A DNA stretch of 64,000 bases from Dermacentor variabilis. Its lineage: Eukaryota > Arthropoda > Arachnida > Ixodida > Ixodidae. The stretch covers positions 157,873,105 through 157,937,104 of the forward strand of contig NC_134572.1 in the NCBI RefSeq assembly GCF_050947875.1. Reading direction: 5' to 3'. The notes beneath the pieces are model-generated. The model made no database searches, was not told where the DNA came from, and was given only the letters and a program-made list of their open reading frames with translations. Position numbers and translations under genes: made by a program. This document shows positions 45,660-57,060 of this stretch, one piece after another (the stretch's first letter is position 1; the number at the start of each line of letters is the position of its first letter).

Positions 45660-46860
45660 TCAGACGTAGAGGTCGCTTCTTCGACTGGGTACCGAGAGAG
45701 GTAGTCCACGTCCTGGTGTTGGCGTCCCCTCTTGTAAGTCACTCTGTAGGAAAATTCTTGTAGTCGGAGGGCCCAACGACCGAGCCGGCCAGTAGAATCC
45801 TTGAGCGACGAAAGCCACCAGATCGCATGATGGTCTGTGGTTACTCAGAAGGGCTTGCCACACAAATATGGGCGGAACTTTGGAACATCCGAGACGAGAG
45901 CAAGACATTCGCACTTGGTAAACGAATAGTTGCGTTCTGCAGTTGTCAGGAGTCGGCTAGCGTAGAATAGAACGCGCTCGTGTCCGTGTTGGCGTTAAAA
46001 TGGCGCCGATTCCATAACCACTGGCATCGGTTCGGACCTTTGTAGGTGTGGATGGATCAAAGTGGGCCAGGAGAGGTGGATTGGTGGGAATCGTGATAAA
46101 GCGTGAAAATGCGGCAGCCTCAGGGAAACCCTACGTAACATGCACGTCTTTCTTCACAAGTTCAGTGAGGGTTCGAGCAGTTGCTGCGGAATCTTTCACG
46201 AACCGTCGCAAATAAGAATAGAGCCCCACAAAACTCCGGACGGCTTTGACAGACTGAGGTACAGGAAAAGCGGTTACTGCTTGAACCTTCTGCGTTGTCA
46301 GGTTGTACTCCGGAAGCATCGACGAGATGGCCTAGCACTGTAATCTGTCGTCGCCCGGAGTGGCCCTTCAATGATTTAGTTGGAACCCAGCCTTGCGGAA
46401 GAGGTCAAGAATAGCTGCGAGGCACTCAAGGTGCGTCTCAAATGTAGGAGAAAACACAAGGACGTCGTCGAGGTAAGAACGGCAAGTTGACCGTTTGAAT
46501 CTTTCAAGCAGAGAGTCGATCATCCGTTGGAACGTGCTGGGGGCATCGCATTAACAAAACGGAATAACCTTGAATTGGTATAGGCCATCTGGAGTGACGA
46601 AAGCGGTGTTTACTTGGTCTTGCTGATCGACGGTATCTGTCAATAAGCTGTTTGCCAGTCGATGGACGATAAGTATTTGGCACTGTGAAGACAATCTAGA
46701 GCGTCGTGGATTCGTGGCAAAGGGTAAACGTCCTTTTTAGTAATTTGGTTTAAGTGGCGATAATCAACGCAGAAAGGCCACGTGAAATCTTTCTTTTTGA
46801 CGAGCACGACCGGCGACGCCCTAGCACTCGACGAAGGCTCAGCATGTCTCTGGCGAGCAT
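45660..46860 (-). pseudogene. G5 reverse transcriptase and RNase H
   Basis: YLDD is intact at 46464-46475. Thumb residues SVKAVRSFVGLYSYLRRFVK are at about 46195-46265, and RNase H and the tether continue to 45660. Frames shift repeatedly. Confidence 0.82.
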
Positions 46861-46865
46861 CTTAA

Positions 46866-47698
46866 TTACATCCTGCTGAATAACTTGCCGCTCTGCCGTG
46901 GACACACGCGATACGGTCGGCGGTGAATGGGAACAGCATCACAAGTTGTTATCCGATGCTTATCAAGGGACGTCGAACAAAGTAGTCGATTGTTAGTGTC
47001 AAATATATCGCGACAGGAAAGCAAAAGGCGATATAGGGCGGCTGCTTGGTCAGGTGCGAGGTGCGGAGCGACCATGGGACGTAATATGCCGTCGAGATTC
47101 AAGGCCTCCTGCGGGGTATCAGGAAGGTCTGGAAACGCGTCGGCTGCAAAAGCAGGGACGTGGTCGGCTGTCACTGACCGGAGCATGACCACCGCTAAGC
47201 CTTCAGCTGACACTTGCTTCTTCAAGCCAAAATCGATAACGGGCAGACTCATCCGATTAGCGGCAAGGGTTACGACGGAGTGTGGCACAGAGATGTCGTG
47301 CGCCAGGAGGAAATCAGGAATAGGTACGACCCCATAGTCGCCATCAGGCAAGGTTGCCGTTGAAGCCAATTCGATGAAGGTTAGGGGCTTCGAAGGTAGG
47401 CGAACAAACGCTGTACTGCCGAGGGTGTTCGGTTGTTTGGGCGAACGTCTGAAAGAAGATGAAGTTCGAGCCACATCGTACCGGTGGAACAGTCTATAAG
47501 GGCAGAAGGCGTCGTCAGAAAGCCGAGCCCGAAGATTAGGCCATGAGGGCAACTGGTCAGCACGGTTAACACGACTGAAACTTGGCGGCTAGCAATTCCT
47601 GTGCGAGCAGTGCACATATCCATGATGGCAACAGTGGCGCCATTGGCGACGCGTACCGCTCAAGTGATGGCATGGCATGACGTGGCAACAACTGTACT
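46866..47698 (-). pseudogene. G5 protease end and linker to RT
   Basis: VRVANGATVAIMDMCTARTG and LIFGLGFLTTPSALIDCSTG give the second half of the protease. The linker frame of 228 codons (FVRLPSKPLTFIELA...) leads to RT. The first half of the protease is at 48762-48900 beyond the LINE; there ALFGTGAQVTIMSANL shows the catalytic Asp replaced by Gly. Confidence 0.82.
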
Positions 47699-47708
47699 TT
47701 GGTCCAGA

Positions 47709-48752
47709 AACTAGGGCCCGAGGACAGAAGCCCCCAGACAACGTCGGTGGCTCCGCCCACGTAGGCACCGGTAGGTCAAAGGCTTTCCCGATGCCGTGAG
47801 CTCTCCGGACGGCCAGGAGTTGACCTTGGAGGACTTCGCTGGATATGCGCCGACTCCAGTCCTTCTCACTGGTGAGATCCGAAGCCGTTTGTTTTGGGCA
47901 CAGCCAGAAAATAAGATCAAATAGACATGTAGTGTGTCCACAACATTTACATTCCTAATGAATCATTCCTAATGTAACTCCTCGGCTCGGTTGAGCTTCT
48001 GATGGAGGGAGAGGAAAAAACCTCTTGCCTTCCCTATAGTGATAGGTGATCTCGTGAAAAGTACTAAGTGGGTCTTTGTAGGAGCCTCAGTCATCCTGGA
48101 GGAGTTCATGATCTGATGCGTGGCATGTGAGAACTCGCACAGCAGAGCGAGCTTGCTCGTTAGGATTGCAGCCAATCGTGGAGGTTCTCCTCATTGCAAT
48201 TGCAAGTGCTATGCTTGCTTTTTCGGTTTCCTATCTCCCGGAGTTCTATAAACACGTTAACTCCTTTTTTTCTTCACGATGAGTTCAATCATTTGTGCTT
48301 CTAGACCAACCTTGTTCTTGGGAAGCTGTTGAGTTTCATAGGAAGTACCCTTTCTAATCAAAGCCGCTATTCCCTGACCCCCTGGAATGATCAAAATTTC
48401 GGAGCTGTAACCCGGTAGAGAGATATCCTCCTTAGCTAGTGTTTTTTGTAAGAAAATAATGTGCGGCTTAACTTTGGCCGATCTGATGAGCTGCTGCAAG
48501 GGAGCCTTGCGCCTTCGGAAACTCGCACGATTCCACTAAGAAATTTTAATGTTATTGCTGTCGTTTGCAGTCATTATGATGCCATTGCTTGACTACCCGA
48601 ACCCCTGGAGTCGGCGCTCTGGCTACTGTTTGTGCCTCCGTGGACTGCCGATGCAGCCGCTGCATTTGCCTTTGACATTTGCATTTGCCTCAACTTTGAC
48701 CCTTTCTAGTTGACCCTCTCTAACATCTAGATTAGTGATGAGCTACATGATT
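47709..48752 (-). mobile_element. I-type LINE with internal deletions inserted in G5
   Basis: On the minus strand it starts in the ORF1/ORF2 junction, then an APE endonuclease start (SNNIKIS, stop, WNRASFRRRKAPLQQLIRSA, KPHIIFLQKTLAKEDI). It jumps to an RNase H-like piece and ends with the C-terminal motif ISSEVLQGQLLAVRRAHGI...LPVPTWAEP. RT is absent. TTGG(T)CCAGA at 47699-47708 and 48753-48761 is a likely TSD with a one-base indel. Confidence 0.8.
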
Positions 48753-48975
48753 TTGGCCAGAGTCCTGTCTATTGTTGATTGCAGGCGTAAGAACCCTTTT
48801 GAGGCGACAACATAGGTTAGCACTCATTATGGTAACTTGGGCTCCAGTACCAAATAATGCGGTCAACGGAATACCATCTCGTCTGCTTCAGTTAGGTTCG
48901 TGTTGGTGAGGAGGGTCAACGGAGGATTTGGACAGGACGAACGTAATACAGCGCTACCTATAAGAGCTACATGGC

Positions 48976-50160
48976 CTAGTTTTCAGTCAGTCGGTTTGGC
49001 GAAGAAAAGCGGCGAGGTTGGGGTGACCGGGAGCGACGGCGTTGAGGCGACGGCGATCGCACGCAGGAGCGGCTGTCAGGGGCATCAGAAGTAGGGTACA
49101 GACGGCAAGGTGAATAACAGCGAGCGTCCGCGTACGGGCAAGGAGCAGGGAACGAGCTCGAGCACGGCGTCCAGGTGGTGCGGCAGTGGCAGGGTGCATG
49201 GCCAATGCGGTGGCAGCGGAAGCAGATCGGTTTGTCGTCTGGAGATCGCCAGTCAGCAGGATTGCGTGGCCTGGGAGCGAAATACTGGTCATAACAGGTT
49301 GTGGACATGGGAATGGGTGCCGAATCAGGGCTAGAGACAGAGCAGGTGGTAGGAACGCCAAGGTTTGCAATTTCTTGCCGCACAACTGCTTGAATGACGG
49401 AAATATGGGGACCGCTTGGTGAAAGGTACCGTCAGGGGGTCTTGGATGCAGGGGGGGGGGGCGGACTCGCCGCTTCCCATCTCACTGCGAACGATACGTG
49501 TGATGTTCTCTTTAAATGGTCGTGTACCGGTAAGAGCGGAACAAGAGGATGTGGCAAGGGTGTTTTGGAGCCGGGAAAACTATGGGACGACACGGCGGCT
49601 TTTGGCTACCTCGAAGCGGCGACACTCTTTGACGATGACGTCAACGGTAGAAACGTCTTTATAGACGAGCAAATTGAAGGCGACGTCAGCGATGCGTTTT
49701 AGGATATGGCCTACCTTGTCAACCTGGGTCATTGTCTTGTCGACTTTCCGGCAATGCTCGAGCACTTCCTGTTTTTAGGAGACTACGATTCGGTCGATGA
49801 TTGGACACGGGTGGCAAGCTCTTTTCGCGCAGCGTGTTGGCGACATGACGGGTGGTCAAATACGTCGCGAAGCCGCCGTTTGAAAATGTCCGAGCTGGAG
49901 AGCGCGATCTCATGGGTGTCAAACCAGACACCGGGTGTCCAGTTGAGATAAACAATCACATTGGCAAGCATGATGGTATGGTCCCAGTGGTGCTTTGGCT
50001 AACACATGCTGAGCCAGGCGGCGACTTCAACGTCATTTCGGGTGGAGGATGTCCCAAAACCATGGAGACTAGGAACCGTAACGTGCGTAGTGGTTGGCAC
50101 CGCTGGTGTAGGTGGCGATGGGGTGGTTCCATCGGAAGCCATGGCTGAGAAGACGACGGT
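48976..50160 (-). pseudogene. G5 gag
   Basis: It contains an intact CCHC knuckle (PICFRCHRIGHAPCHC, 49183-49224). Capsid-type residues (LANVIVYLNWTPGVWFDTHE) lie at 49880-49971 and a start region near 50156. An 11-G run at 49451-49461 and other indels break the frame. Confidence 0.82.
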
Positions 50161-50215
50161 GCGGCTGCTTCGGAGCTACATGGTAAGGGGAGGGAACGTT
50201 CCAACTACACCACAA

Positions 50216-50397
50216 TGTTACGCGAAGGACGAGTCAGTAACACGAGCAACTATTTACAGGTTAAATTTAGAATAGTGGTTGCAGCGCTGACCGGTTAGAT
50301 TCACAGCGCGAGCGCAGTTTGTTCTTCCTCATCTTTTCTCGAGGGATGGCGCCCACGCCCCTCGTTCAAAACAATTAAGTACCACACGCGTATAGCA
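50216..50397 (-). repeat. G5 5' LTR
   Basis: 182 bp. On the minus strand it ends GTAACA and is followed by TTGTGGTGTAGTTGG, a candidate primer binding site. Confidence 0.92.
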
Positions 50398-50785
50398 ATA
50401 TTGTGATCGCTGGGAGAGAAAGTCTAATATCCAGCCAACCAAGGATGCATTCTTTATTATAGTGAAAAGTTTTCGCATAAGTTTGGGGTGTGAGACAATG
50501 TCGAATGCTTTTGCAAAGTCTATAAGATAGCATGAATCAGATCACCTATGTTTAAACAGCTGCTGATGTTGTCAAGAAAGTCTGTCATTTGTGTTATACT
50601 GCAGAGGCCACGTCTAAAACCATGCTGGAGAATGCATAAAATTTACTTTGTTTCAAGAAATTTTATAATACTGTCACGCATGAGTTTGTGCCGCTGTACA
50701 AAAAAGGCCGTTGGGAGGTTACGAGTAGGTTTAAGTGTCTCGACCATCGCGACATGGTGTTACCACGGCTACTGCGCTTCAACCT
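50398..50785 (-). mobile_element. CR1-like LINE, piece 1: RT fingers
   Basis: The minus strand encodes DSIIKFLETK, LCILQHGFRRGLCSITQM, then a DFAKAFD-equivalent block and GWILDFLSQRSQY next to G5. Its 5' end meets G6 near 50786. Confidence 0.82.
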
Positions 50786-50871
50786 TGTACCTGTATATAA
50801 TATAAGTACGTATATTTTCATCCCGTAAAATTTTGTGGACGTGCGGGGTAATCTCGCCACAAGCCGGCCAT

Positions 50872-52150
50872 GGATATTCACAGCGGGCGTCAATCGGTTC
50901 CGCTGTTATGGCTACTGACGCTACCTCCGCCGCTCAGACACCAGCAGAAGTAGTGCTAACCCAGCTACATCACCAGCCAATCTTCATCGACTTTGGGAAA
51001 GTCGACCTCGAAGACTGGCTGACGTCGTATGAACGCGTCGGTAAGCTGAACAAGTGGAATACCACACTGTTGCTGGCCAACGTGATCTTTTACTTGAAAT
51101 GAACCGCGAAGGTATGGTTCGTGACGCATGAAGCCGACATTAAAAGCTGGGACTCCTGCAAGGAAAAGCTGCGAGGCCTGTGGGTCGTCAAATGGAGGCC
51201 AATCACGAGCTAGCGTCTTGTGCCCAGACATCAACCGAATCGTACGTCACGTATAATTAAAGACGTTCTGTCTCTTTGCCCTAAGGGGGACACGGACATG
51301 CTTGAGGCCGATAAGGTTGGACACATCTTGAAGGGCATCGCGGACGATGTGTTCAACTTCCTGCTTTGCAGGAACTGCTCAATGGTTGAGTGCATCATTA
51401 AGGAAGGGCAGAATTCTGAGCAAGCGAAGAGCAAACGCATCGTACAACGCTTCGACCGACTTGCGACTACGGGTGGCACTTCCTCCTGCAACGACCCTCC
51501 GGTGTCACATAACGACCTTCTGGCACCACATACAATTACAACGCGATCCTTGACACAAGTCTTTCGTCGCGAACTGGCTATGGCTGCAAGTTCTCAATGT
51601 CCCCATAGGCATGACAACATGACTCATTCAAGCTGTCCGCCAAGAAATTGCAAATATTAAAATCCAATGAGCCGTCCCGCCCACATCCAACCTCTACAGC
51701 TCCTGTCATTGCCTGTGCTGCACCTCGACAGTCGTTCCTGAATCGATATCGGAACCCCTCTGAACGGCGAACACCGGATGACAGGCCCAACTTGCCTTGC
51801 TTGCTCCCGGGTCGATCACATCTCCCGCCATTGCCTTAGTAGCCACTGGTACTCCTCGCCTCCACCGTATGCTGATCGCCGCTTCGTCCGGGACCCTCGG
51901 CCTCTGTCGCCCCTCTCTGAACCATATCATGCAATCCTTTCCTCTCGGGAACACACCACTAGCCACTCGCCCTCGCCACGACGCCGTCAGTCACGTTCGC
52001 CTACACCTCTACGTCCCTCGTACCCGTTCACCGGGGGTCGCTTCTCGGGAAACTAGGCAATCCAGCCCCCGGGGGTGAGGCTGCGCTGACGACTCAAACA
52101 GTAAAGCCTCTGCTGACCCCTGCTGCTCGACCGAACCTTGTTGAAATTTT
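50872..52150 (+). pseudogene. G6 gag
   Basis: Capsid-type residues VDLEDWLTSYERVGKLNKWN are near 51000-51060 and GHILKGIADDVFNFLLCRN near 51320-51375. An intact CCHC knuckle, CLACSRVDHISRHC, is at 51793-51834. A stop at 51099-51101 and later frame changes break it. Confidence 0.83.
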
Positions 52151-53604
52151 AACGCGATAGCGTTAAGGAGCTCGAGTCGCAGAAAAGCCGGTATCGTCGG
52201 CGTCTGCGGCGTTGGTCGTGAGCGATAAATCACGGCAGGCACTTCATAAATAAAAAGCGACTTCCAAGATGGGCTGGGTGGGAATAGAACCAGTGTCTCC
52301 GGAGTGTGAGACGGAGACGCTACCACTCAGCCAAGAGTTCGATGATTGAAAGCGGTACAAAAGCGCGTCTAGGTAATGCGGTGTTGCCTGAGAAACGTGC
52401 CGTAGAAAGTTATACTGCGGTGTATATCGGTAAATATGAGCATGTAACTTACAGAAGTCGCAGTTACACGAGTAGCGCAGTACGTTTCCGTGACATTTCT
52501 TCTGCGCTTACCGCTCACGCAGATCCATCTTGCGGCAAACACAGAAGACCCCCTCCTCTCAATGTACGGCGCTGCCCCGACAGGTGCCGCGCCACGCGCG
52601 CATTGGGGCTGTGCGGGGACCGGTGCCAGGAGCGTCGCGGCCACGACTCCCTTTCCCCTGACGACGCTTCGCCGTGCTACCACACGGGTTGCAGAATCAA
52701 GCGCCGTTCCTTTCTTTAGATTACTATCTATCTATCTCTCTTCCCGTGCCGATCACGACGTTTGGCTGGCGTAGATCGTTTTCCCCTTCCGAGACACCGA
52801 GTTCTTTGGTTCGTTCCGTTTGCTCAGGCGCACGTTTTGTTGCCGCGCCGAACGCTGCGTTGCTCAACGCTCACCGCGTGATAGGTGGGCGCAAAGTCCG
52901 ATCCGGGGCGCCTCGTAAAGGCCGATCCACACGACGGACCAAGTCCGCGGGCCGCTCGGTCACGTGATGCGACGTCACGGCCCGCCGCGGTCCGGTCCGG
53001 CGCAGAGCACATCCACACGGCGGACCGCCATAGCAGACTGCAGAGCAGACCAACCAGCTACACTCTCGGCCAGTGTTATCATTGTTATCATTCCGGCTCG
53101 AGTTCCACAAAGCCGGGAACTGCTCAACGAGGGATACAAAATAATAAAATCTCCTCGTCATTCCAAGAGGACACGGTGTTTAAATAATATATATGCTGCA
53201 CGCACGTGTAGGCGGAACGGCGGACATGAAACGACTGGCTTTTGCTGAGCCGAAAACTAGGTTGGCTTTGGCTGAAGACACTCTGTTGCCGGACAACATT
53301 CGTTGGCTGCGCAAAAATCGCTGCGGTTCGCATGCGGTCTGCCGCCAAAACTGAAGCGGGAAAAGCCTCGGCCATTTGTTGGACCGCGAGGGCCGTGGCC
53401 TTGCGCGGGCCAACGGCCGTATGCACGAACTGGTGACGTCCTATCACGTGATGCGCGGACCGCGGTCCAAAAGAGCAATTTGGTCCGTCGTGTGGATCGG
53501 CCTTAAGTGATCGCTGCGCCGTAGCGCATTGTCTTACACCCCTTGGCGGGTCGACGGAAACGCTGTCGCGTTCCAGTCTTGAAGGCGAAGCTTAAGCGTC
53601 CTCC
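52151..53604 (+). mobile_element. tRNA-box repeat element inserted in G6, itself hosting a MITE
   Basis: AATTTT flanks it at 52145-52150 and 53605-53610, and excision restores the G6 frame into the protease. It starts AACGCGATAGCGTTAAGG and has an inverted counterpart AACGCTGTCGCGTT near 53562. On the minus strand at 52260-52340, TGGCTGAGTGG and GGTTCTATTCC resemble Pol III A and B boxes. Without the nested unit (52919-53503) it is about 866 bp. The class is uncertain. Confidence 0.75.
52919..53503. mobile_element. TAA-flanked terminal inverted repeat element (585 bp)
   Basis: The ends AGGCCGATCCACACGACGGA and its exact complement at the right give perfect TIRs of at least 24 bp. TAA lies directly outside both ends (52916-52918, 53504-53506). 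There is no transposase. A TAA target fits PIF/Harbinger-type elements, by analogy only. Confidence 0.85.
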
Positions 53605-54250
53605 AATTTTTGTCGTTGATTTACCCGCTCAAGCCCTCATCGATACCGGCACTCGGGTGTCCGTTATGCAATCAGATCTTCGAAGCCGTCTCCGTAAAAT
53701 CCTGACACCTGCCGAGTCGCCTGCTGTCCGAGTAGCTAATGGCAGTACAACAGCCCTGATGGGAAAGTGCGCCACTCGTGTTACAATTGCCGGCCATCCA
53801 GTGTTAGTCTGTACAGTACTGGCCGAATGTCTCCACGAAGTGTTTCTTGGAATCGACTTTCTGACTGCCTGTACAGCACTTATTGACTGTGCAACCGGCA
53901 CCTTTCGCCTTGAACTGCCCCATAATTTTGCCGTCCCGACGGCCGAGCACAAGTCCCGACTTCGTTCTATTGAATTTGTTCTACTGCAGCCTGATGCTGC
54001 GACTTACGTCCTCATGTCGCCTTGTCAACCATTTCACTATGGTGACCACGTGGTTTGCCCACTTTGCGACGTCCTCTTGGCCCGTCAAATAGCACAACCA
54101 ACCCCAATTGTAACTCTTGCGAACAATCAAGTGTGCTTTCCTCTTATGAACTTGGGTTGGTGTCTGCAAGTGCTTCCTGACGGTGTATCTCTCGCTGTGC
54201 TGTCCCCTTTGGAAGACAGTGGAATAGCTGATCTTACGCCCGCACCATGA
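53605..54250 (+). pseudogene. G6 protease
   Basis: FVVDLPAQALIDTGTRVSVM has an intact DTG at 53642-53650. VRVANGSTTALMGKCATRVT and HEVFLGIDFLTACTALIDC follow. The frame stays open to 54250, the longest intact protease region in the window. Confidence 0.88.
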
Positions 54251-55404
54251 TTCGACACTGCTGCAGCTTCAGCCCCTCCGACTTCACGCAACGACAAGTT
54301 TGCAGCACTGATAGCTACTGCTTTACGACCTGCTTACGCCGACGCCCTTCGCCGCATGCTGATGTCATATAAAGACATCTTTGATTTTGGCAAATGTCTG
54401 CTAGGTCGAACCCGTGTCGTGTCCCATCCAATCCACACTGGGGTGCTCCTACTATACACCGGTGGCTCTACAATGCGCCTGCGACGAAACGCCAGGTCAT
54501 CCAAACGGAGATGCATGTAATGCTCCCCAAAGATATTATCGAGCTTTCCTGCCGTCGGTGGGTGTTACCTGTCGTTTTGTAAAAAGCACGATACCTGGAG
54601 ATTTTGTATACATTACCGTGACCTCAATAAAATTACCAAAAAGGACGTGTACCCGCTTCCGCGTATTGATGACGCGCTGGACTGCTTACACGGTGCCAGT
54701 TATATTTTATCGATTCATTTGCGATCTGGCTACCGAAAAGTCTAACTGGATGATCGAGATCGCGAAAGGACCGCCTTCGTGTCCCCAGTTTAAAGTGATG
54801 CCTTTCGGACTGTGCAATGCCCCTGCTTCCTTCAAGCGCATGATTGACTCCCATCTGCGCGGATTCAAATGCACCACATGCCTCTGCTACCTTGATGACG
54901 TCATTATTGTTTGACCGACGTTTGAGAGACACCTCCACCGACTCCGCTATCCTTGCTGTTTTTCGACAAGCTGGCCTAGAACCCAATTCTTCAAAATGGC
55001 ATTTCGGCCAAGGCCAAATATCAGTATATGGTCACTTGGTTGATGCTGCTGGCGTCCAGCCTGATCCTCATAAAGGTCTTGCTGTTTGTGACTTTCCACT
55101 TTCGCGTTCTTTTACCGATGTCCGAAGTTTCCTAGGGCTGTGTCCCTGTTTCCGGCGATTTATCCAGAACCTTGCCGAAATCGCTCGTCCTCTTACAGAC
55201 CTCCTCAAAAAGTATACCACTTTTAGTTGGCGACGCGACTATCCACCCGTGTTCGGTCATATTGAACCGCATGCCTACACAGAAGTTCGCACTGATGCCA
55301 GCCGCCATGGCATTGGCGCTATCTTGTTCCAGCGACAGCGGGACACCAATCGTGTGATCGCGTATGCTAGCCGCCTTTATTCAGCACCAGATCGCAACTA
55401 TTCC
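54251..55404 (+). pseudogene. G6 reverse transcriptase and RNase H
   Basis: VMPFGLCNAPASFKRMIDS is followed by intact YLDD at 54888-54899. Thumb (FTDVRSFLGLCPCFRRFIQNL) and RNase H (EVRTDASRHGIGAILFQRQR) follow in another frame and stop at RNYS near 55402. Confidence 0.87.
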
Positions 55405-55424
55405 AGTGATGTCATCTCCTGATG

Positions 55425-57060
55425 CAGTGATGTCATCTTCCTGCAGTTTGAGGCCCCACCGCGCCAGGCGTCCTCAAGAGTCCTTTAAGTTTGCTAGCAA
55501 ACACAACGCGTCATGGTTGCGGACCACTTTGAACGGCCTGCCATATAGCTATGGGCCGAATTATGCGGCAGCCCAAATGGCGACACATTCCTTTTCGCTC
55601 GTAGAATAATTGCCTTCCGCTTTTGATAGCGACCGGCTAGCATAAGCTATCGCCCGTTCAAATCCGTCTTTTCTCTGTACTACCACGGCACCGAGGCCTA
55701 GGCTACTGGCGTCAGTGTGTATTTCTGTATCGTCGTTCTCATCGAAGCGTGCAAGTACCAGTGGCGACTGCATGCGACATTTGACAGTGACAGTGACAAG
55801 AACTTTATTAGAGTGTCCTCAGGAACTTGATTGGGGGGAACCGAAGGCTCCCCGATCAAGTTGGTGGCCCCACCCACGACGGGACCTGGAGATGGTGACT
55901 ATCCGCGACGTCGCGGGCCCTCTGTGCGGCCTGTAGTTGGTTTGGGAAATCCGAGCTCTTCAGCAAGGCGTCCCACTTGGACTTGTTATGAAAGTCGGAG
56001 CCCGCGTTGTGCGAGCACAGCCAGAGCATGTGGTCGAAGGAGCAGCATGCGTGACCGCATTTTGAGCACGATTGCGGAAAGCTTGCGTCCATCCAACTTA
56101 GCGTTCTCGGGGTGAGGTACGATCTCGTCTGTAAAAGCCCGAAAGTAACAGCCTGAGCCCTGTTCAGTTTCGGGCTGGGGGGAGAGAATTTTCTCCTGCT
56201 GTGTCTGTAATGTGACCTAATTTCGTGAAAGGTTGTAAGTTTATCTTTGAAGGGGCAATCCTTCGGGCGAGCCGGACCGCTAGCTCGGGCGCGGTTCGTG
56301 AATTCACGCGCCAGGCAGTTGGCCCGCTCGTTAGGACGATGCAACTAACCGAGCGGGCTGCGTCATTTGAGTTTTTGAAAGTGTCGGCCTAGGGAGTTTA
56401 CACTTCAAGTCGACATCATATTGAGTTAAAGGTGGCAGCGGCTCAGCGATGTGTAAGATGTCTTTGACAAAGCGCCTGTAGTAGGGACACCTGCCAAGGA
56501 ATCTACGCTCAGCCTTCTTGTCGATTGGCTGCATAAACTTTGCGATAGCAGCAGTCTTCTGCGGTTCGGGGCGGACTCCAGATTCGCTGATGACTGGGCC
56601 AGGGACAGAAGTTCAGTGTAAACGAAGCGGCACTTTCAGGCTTCAGAGCGAGACCTGATAACTTGATGGCCTTTAGTACTGTCTCAAGCTGCATAAGGTG
56701 ATCGTCGAAATTTCCCGCGTAGTTCAAGACGTCATCAAAATAAAGAAGACAGGTATTTAACTTCATTCTTGCTAACGCCGTGTCCATCATGCGCTGGAAT
56801 TTCGCAGGCACCGAGGACAGTCCAAGTGGCATGACCTTGAACTTGTAGGGGCTGTCTGGCGTGATGAAGGCAGTCTTTTCCTGATCTCTCTCGTCTTCTA
56901 TTTGCCAGAAGCCAGACTTTAGATGCATCGATGAGAAGTATTTAGTATTGCAGAGCTGATCTAACGCGTCGATTATCCGTTGTAGGGGGCACACCACCTT
57001 CTTAGTGGTCTTCTTTCACTCGACGATAACGGAGGCAGATACCTAGGGTCCCGTCTTTTT
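55425..57060 (-). pseudogene. G7 reverse transcriptase and RNase H
   Basis: The frame 56509-56997 has FITPDSPYKFKVMPLGLSSV and an intact YFDD at 56731-56742. The thumb is at 56331-56534 (RRFLGRCPYYRRFVKDI). RNase H at 55561-55773 ([37 protein letters not shown]) is separated by a LINE insertion. Confidence 0.87.
55785..56358 (-). mobile_element. I-type LINE C-terminal fragment inserted in G7 RNase H
   Basis: It encodes LNRAQAVTFGLLQTRSY and CSKCGHACCSFDHMLWLC, then QLQAAQRARDV...VPSWVGPP. On the minus strand it ends with AATAAA and CACTGTCACTG. TGCGACATTTGA (55773-55784) and TGCGTCATTTGA (56359-56370) flank it with one mismatch. Confidence 0.88.

Larger units (their letters stand above)
44196..50397 (-). 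mobile_element. Ty3/gypsy element G5, complete length 6202 bp
   Basis: Two 182-bp LTRs bound gag through integrase on the minus strand. Flanks GTAT (44192-44195) and ATAT (50398-50401) differ at one base. A 1044-bp LINE insertion (47709-48752) splits the protease. It lies in the CR1-like LINE between pieces 1 and 2. Confidence 0.9.
50786..55404 (+). mobile_element. Ty3/gypsy element G6, plus strand, 3'-truncated
   Basis: Gag, protease, RT and RNase H read on the plus strand, and integrase is missing. A short LTR-like start (TGTACC..., 45 bp) precedes TGTGGACGTGC, which matches the primer-binding region of G3. It is interrupted by a nested insertion at 52151-53604. It ends in the RNase H domain (RNYS) where G7 begins in the opposite orientation. 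Confidence 0.85.

Noticed and set aside
52260..52340. tRNA gene on the minus strand
   Set aside because: A- and B-box-like words are present, but the anticodon arm does not give a 5-bp stem with a 7-nt loop, and the sequ­ence is part of an inserted repeat.
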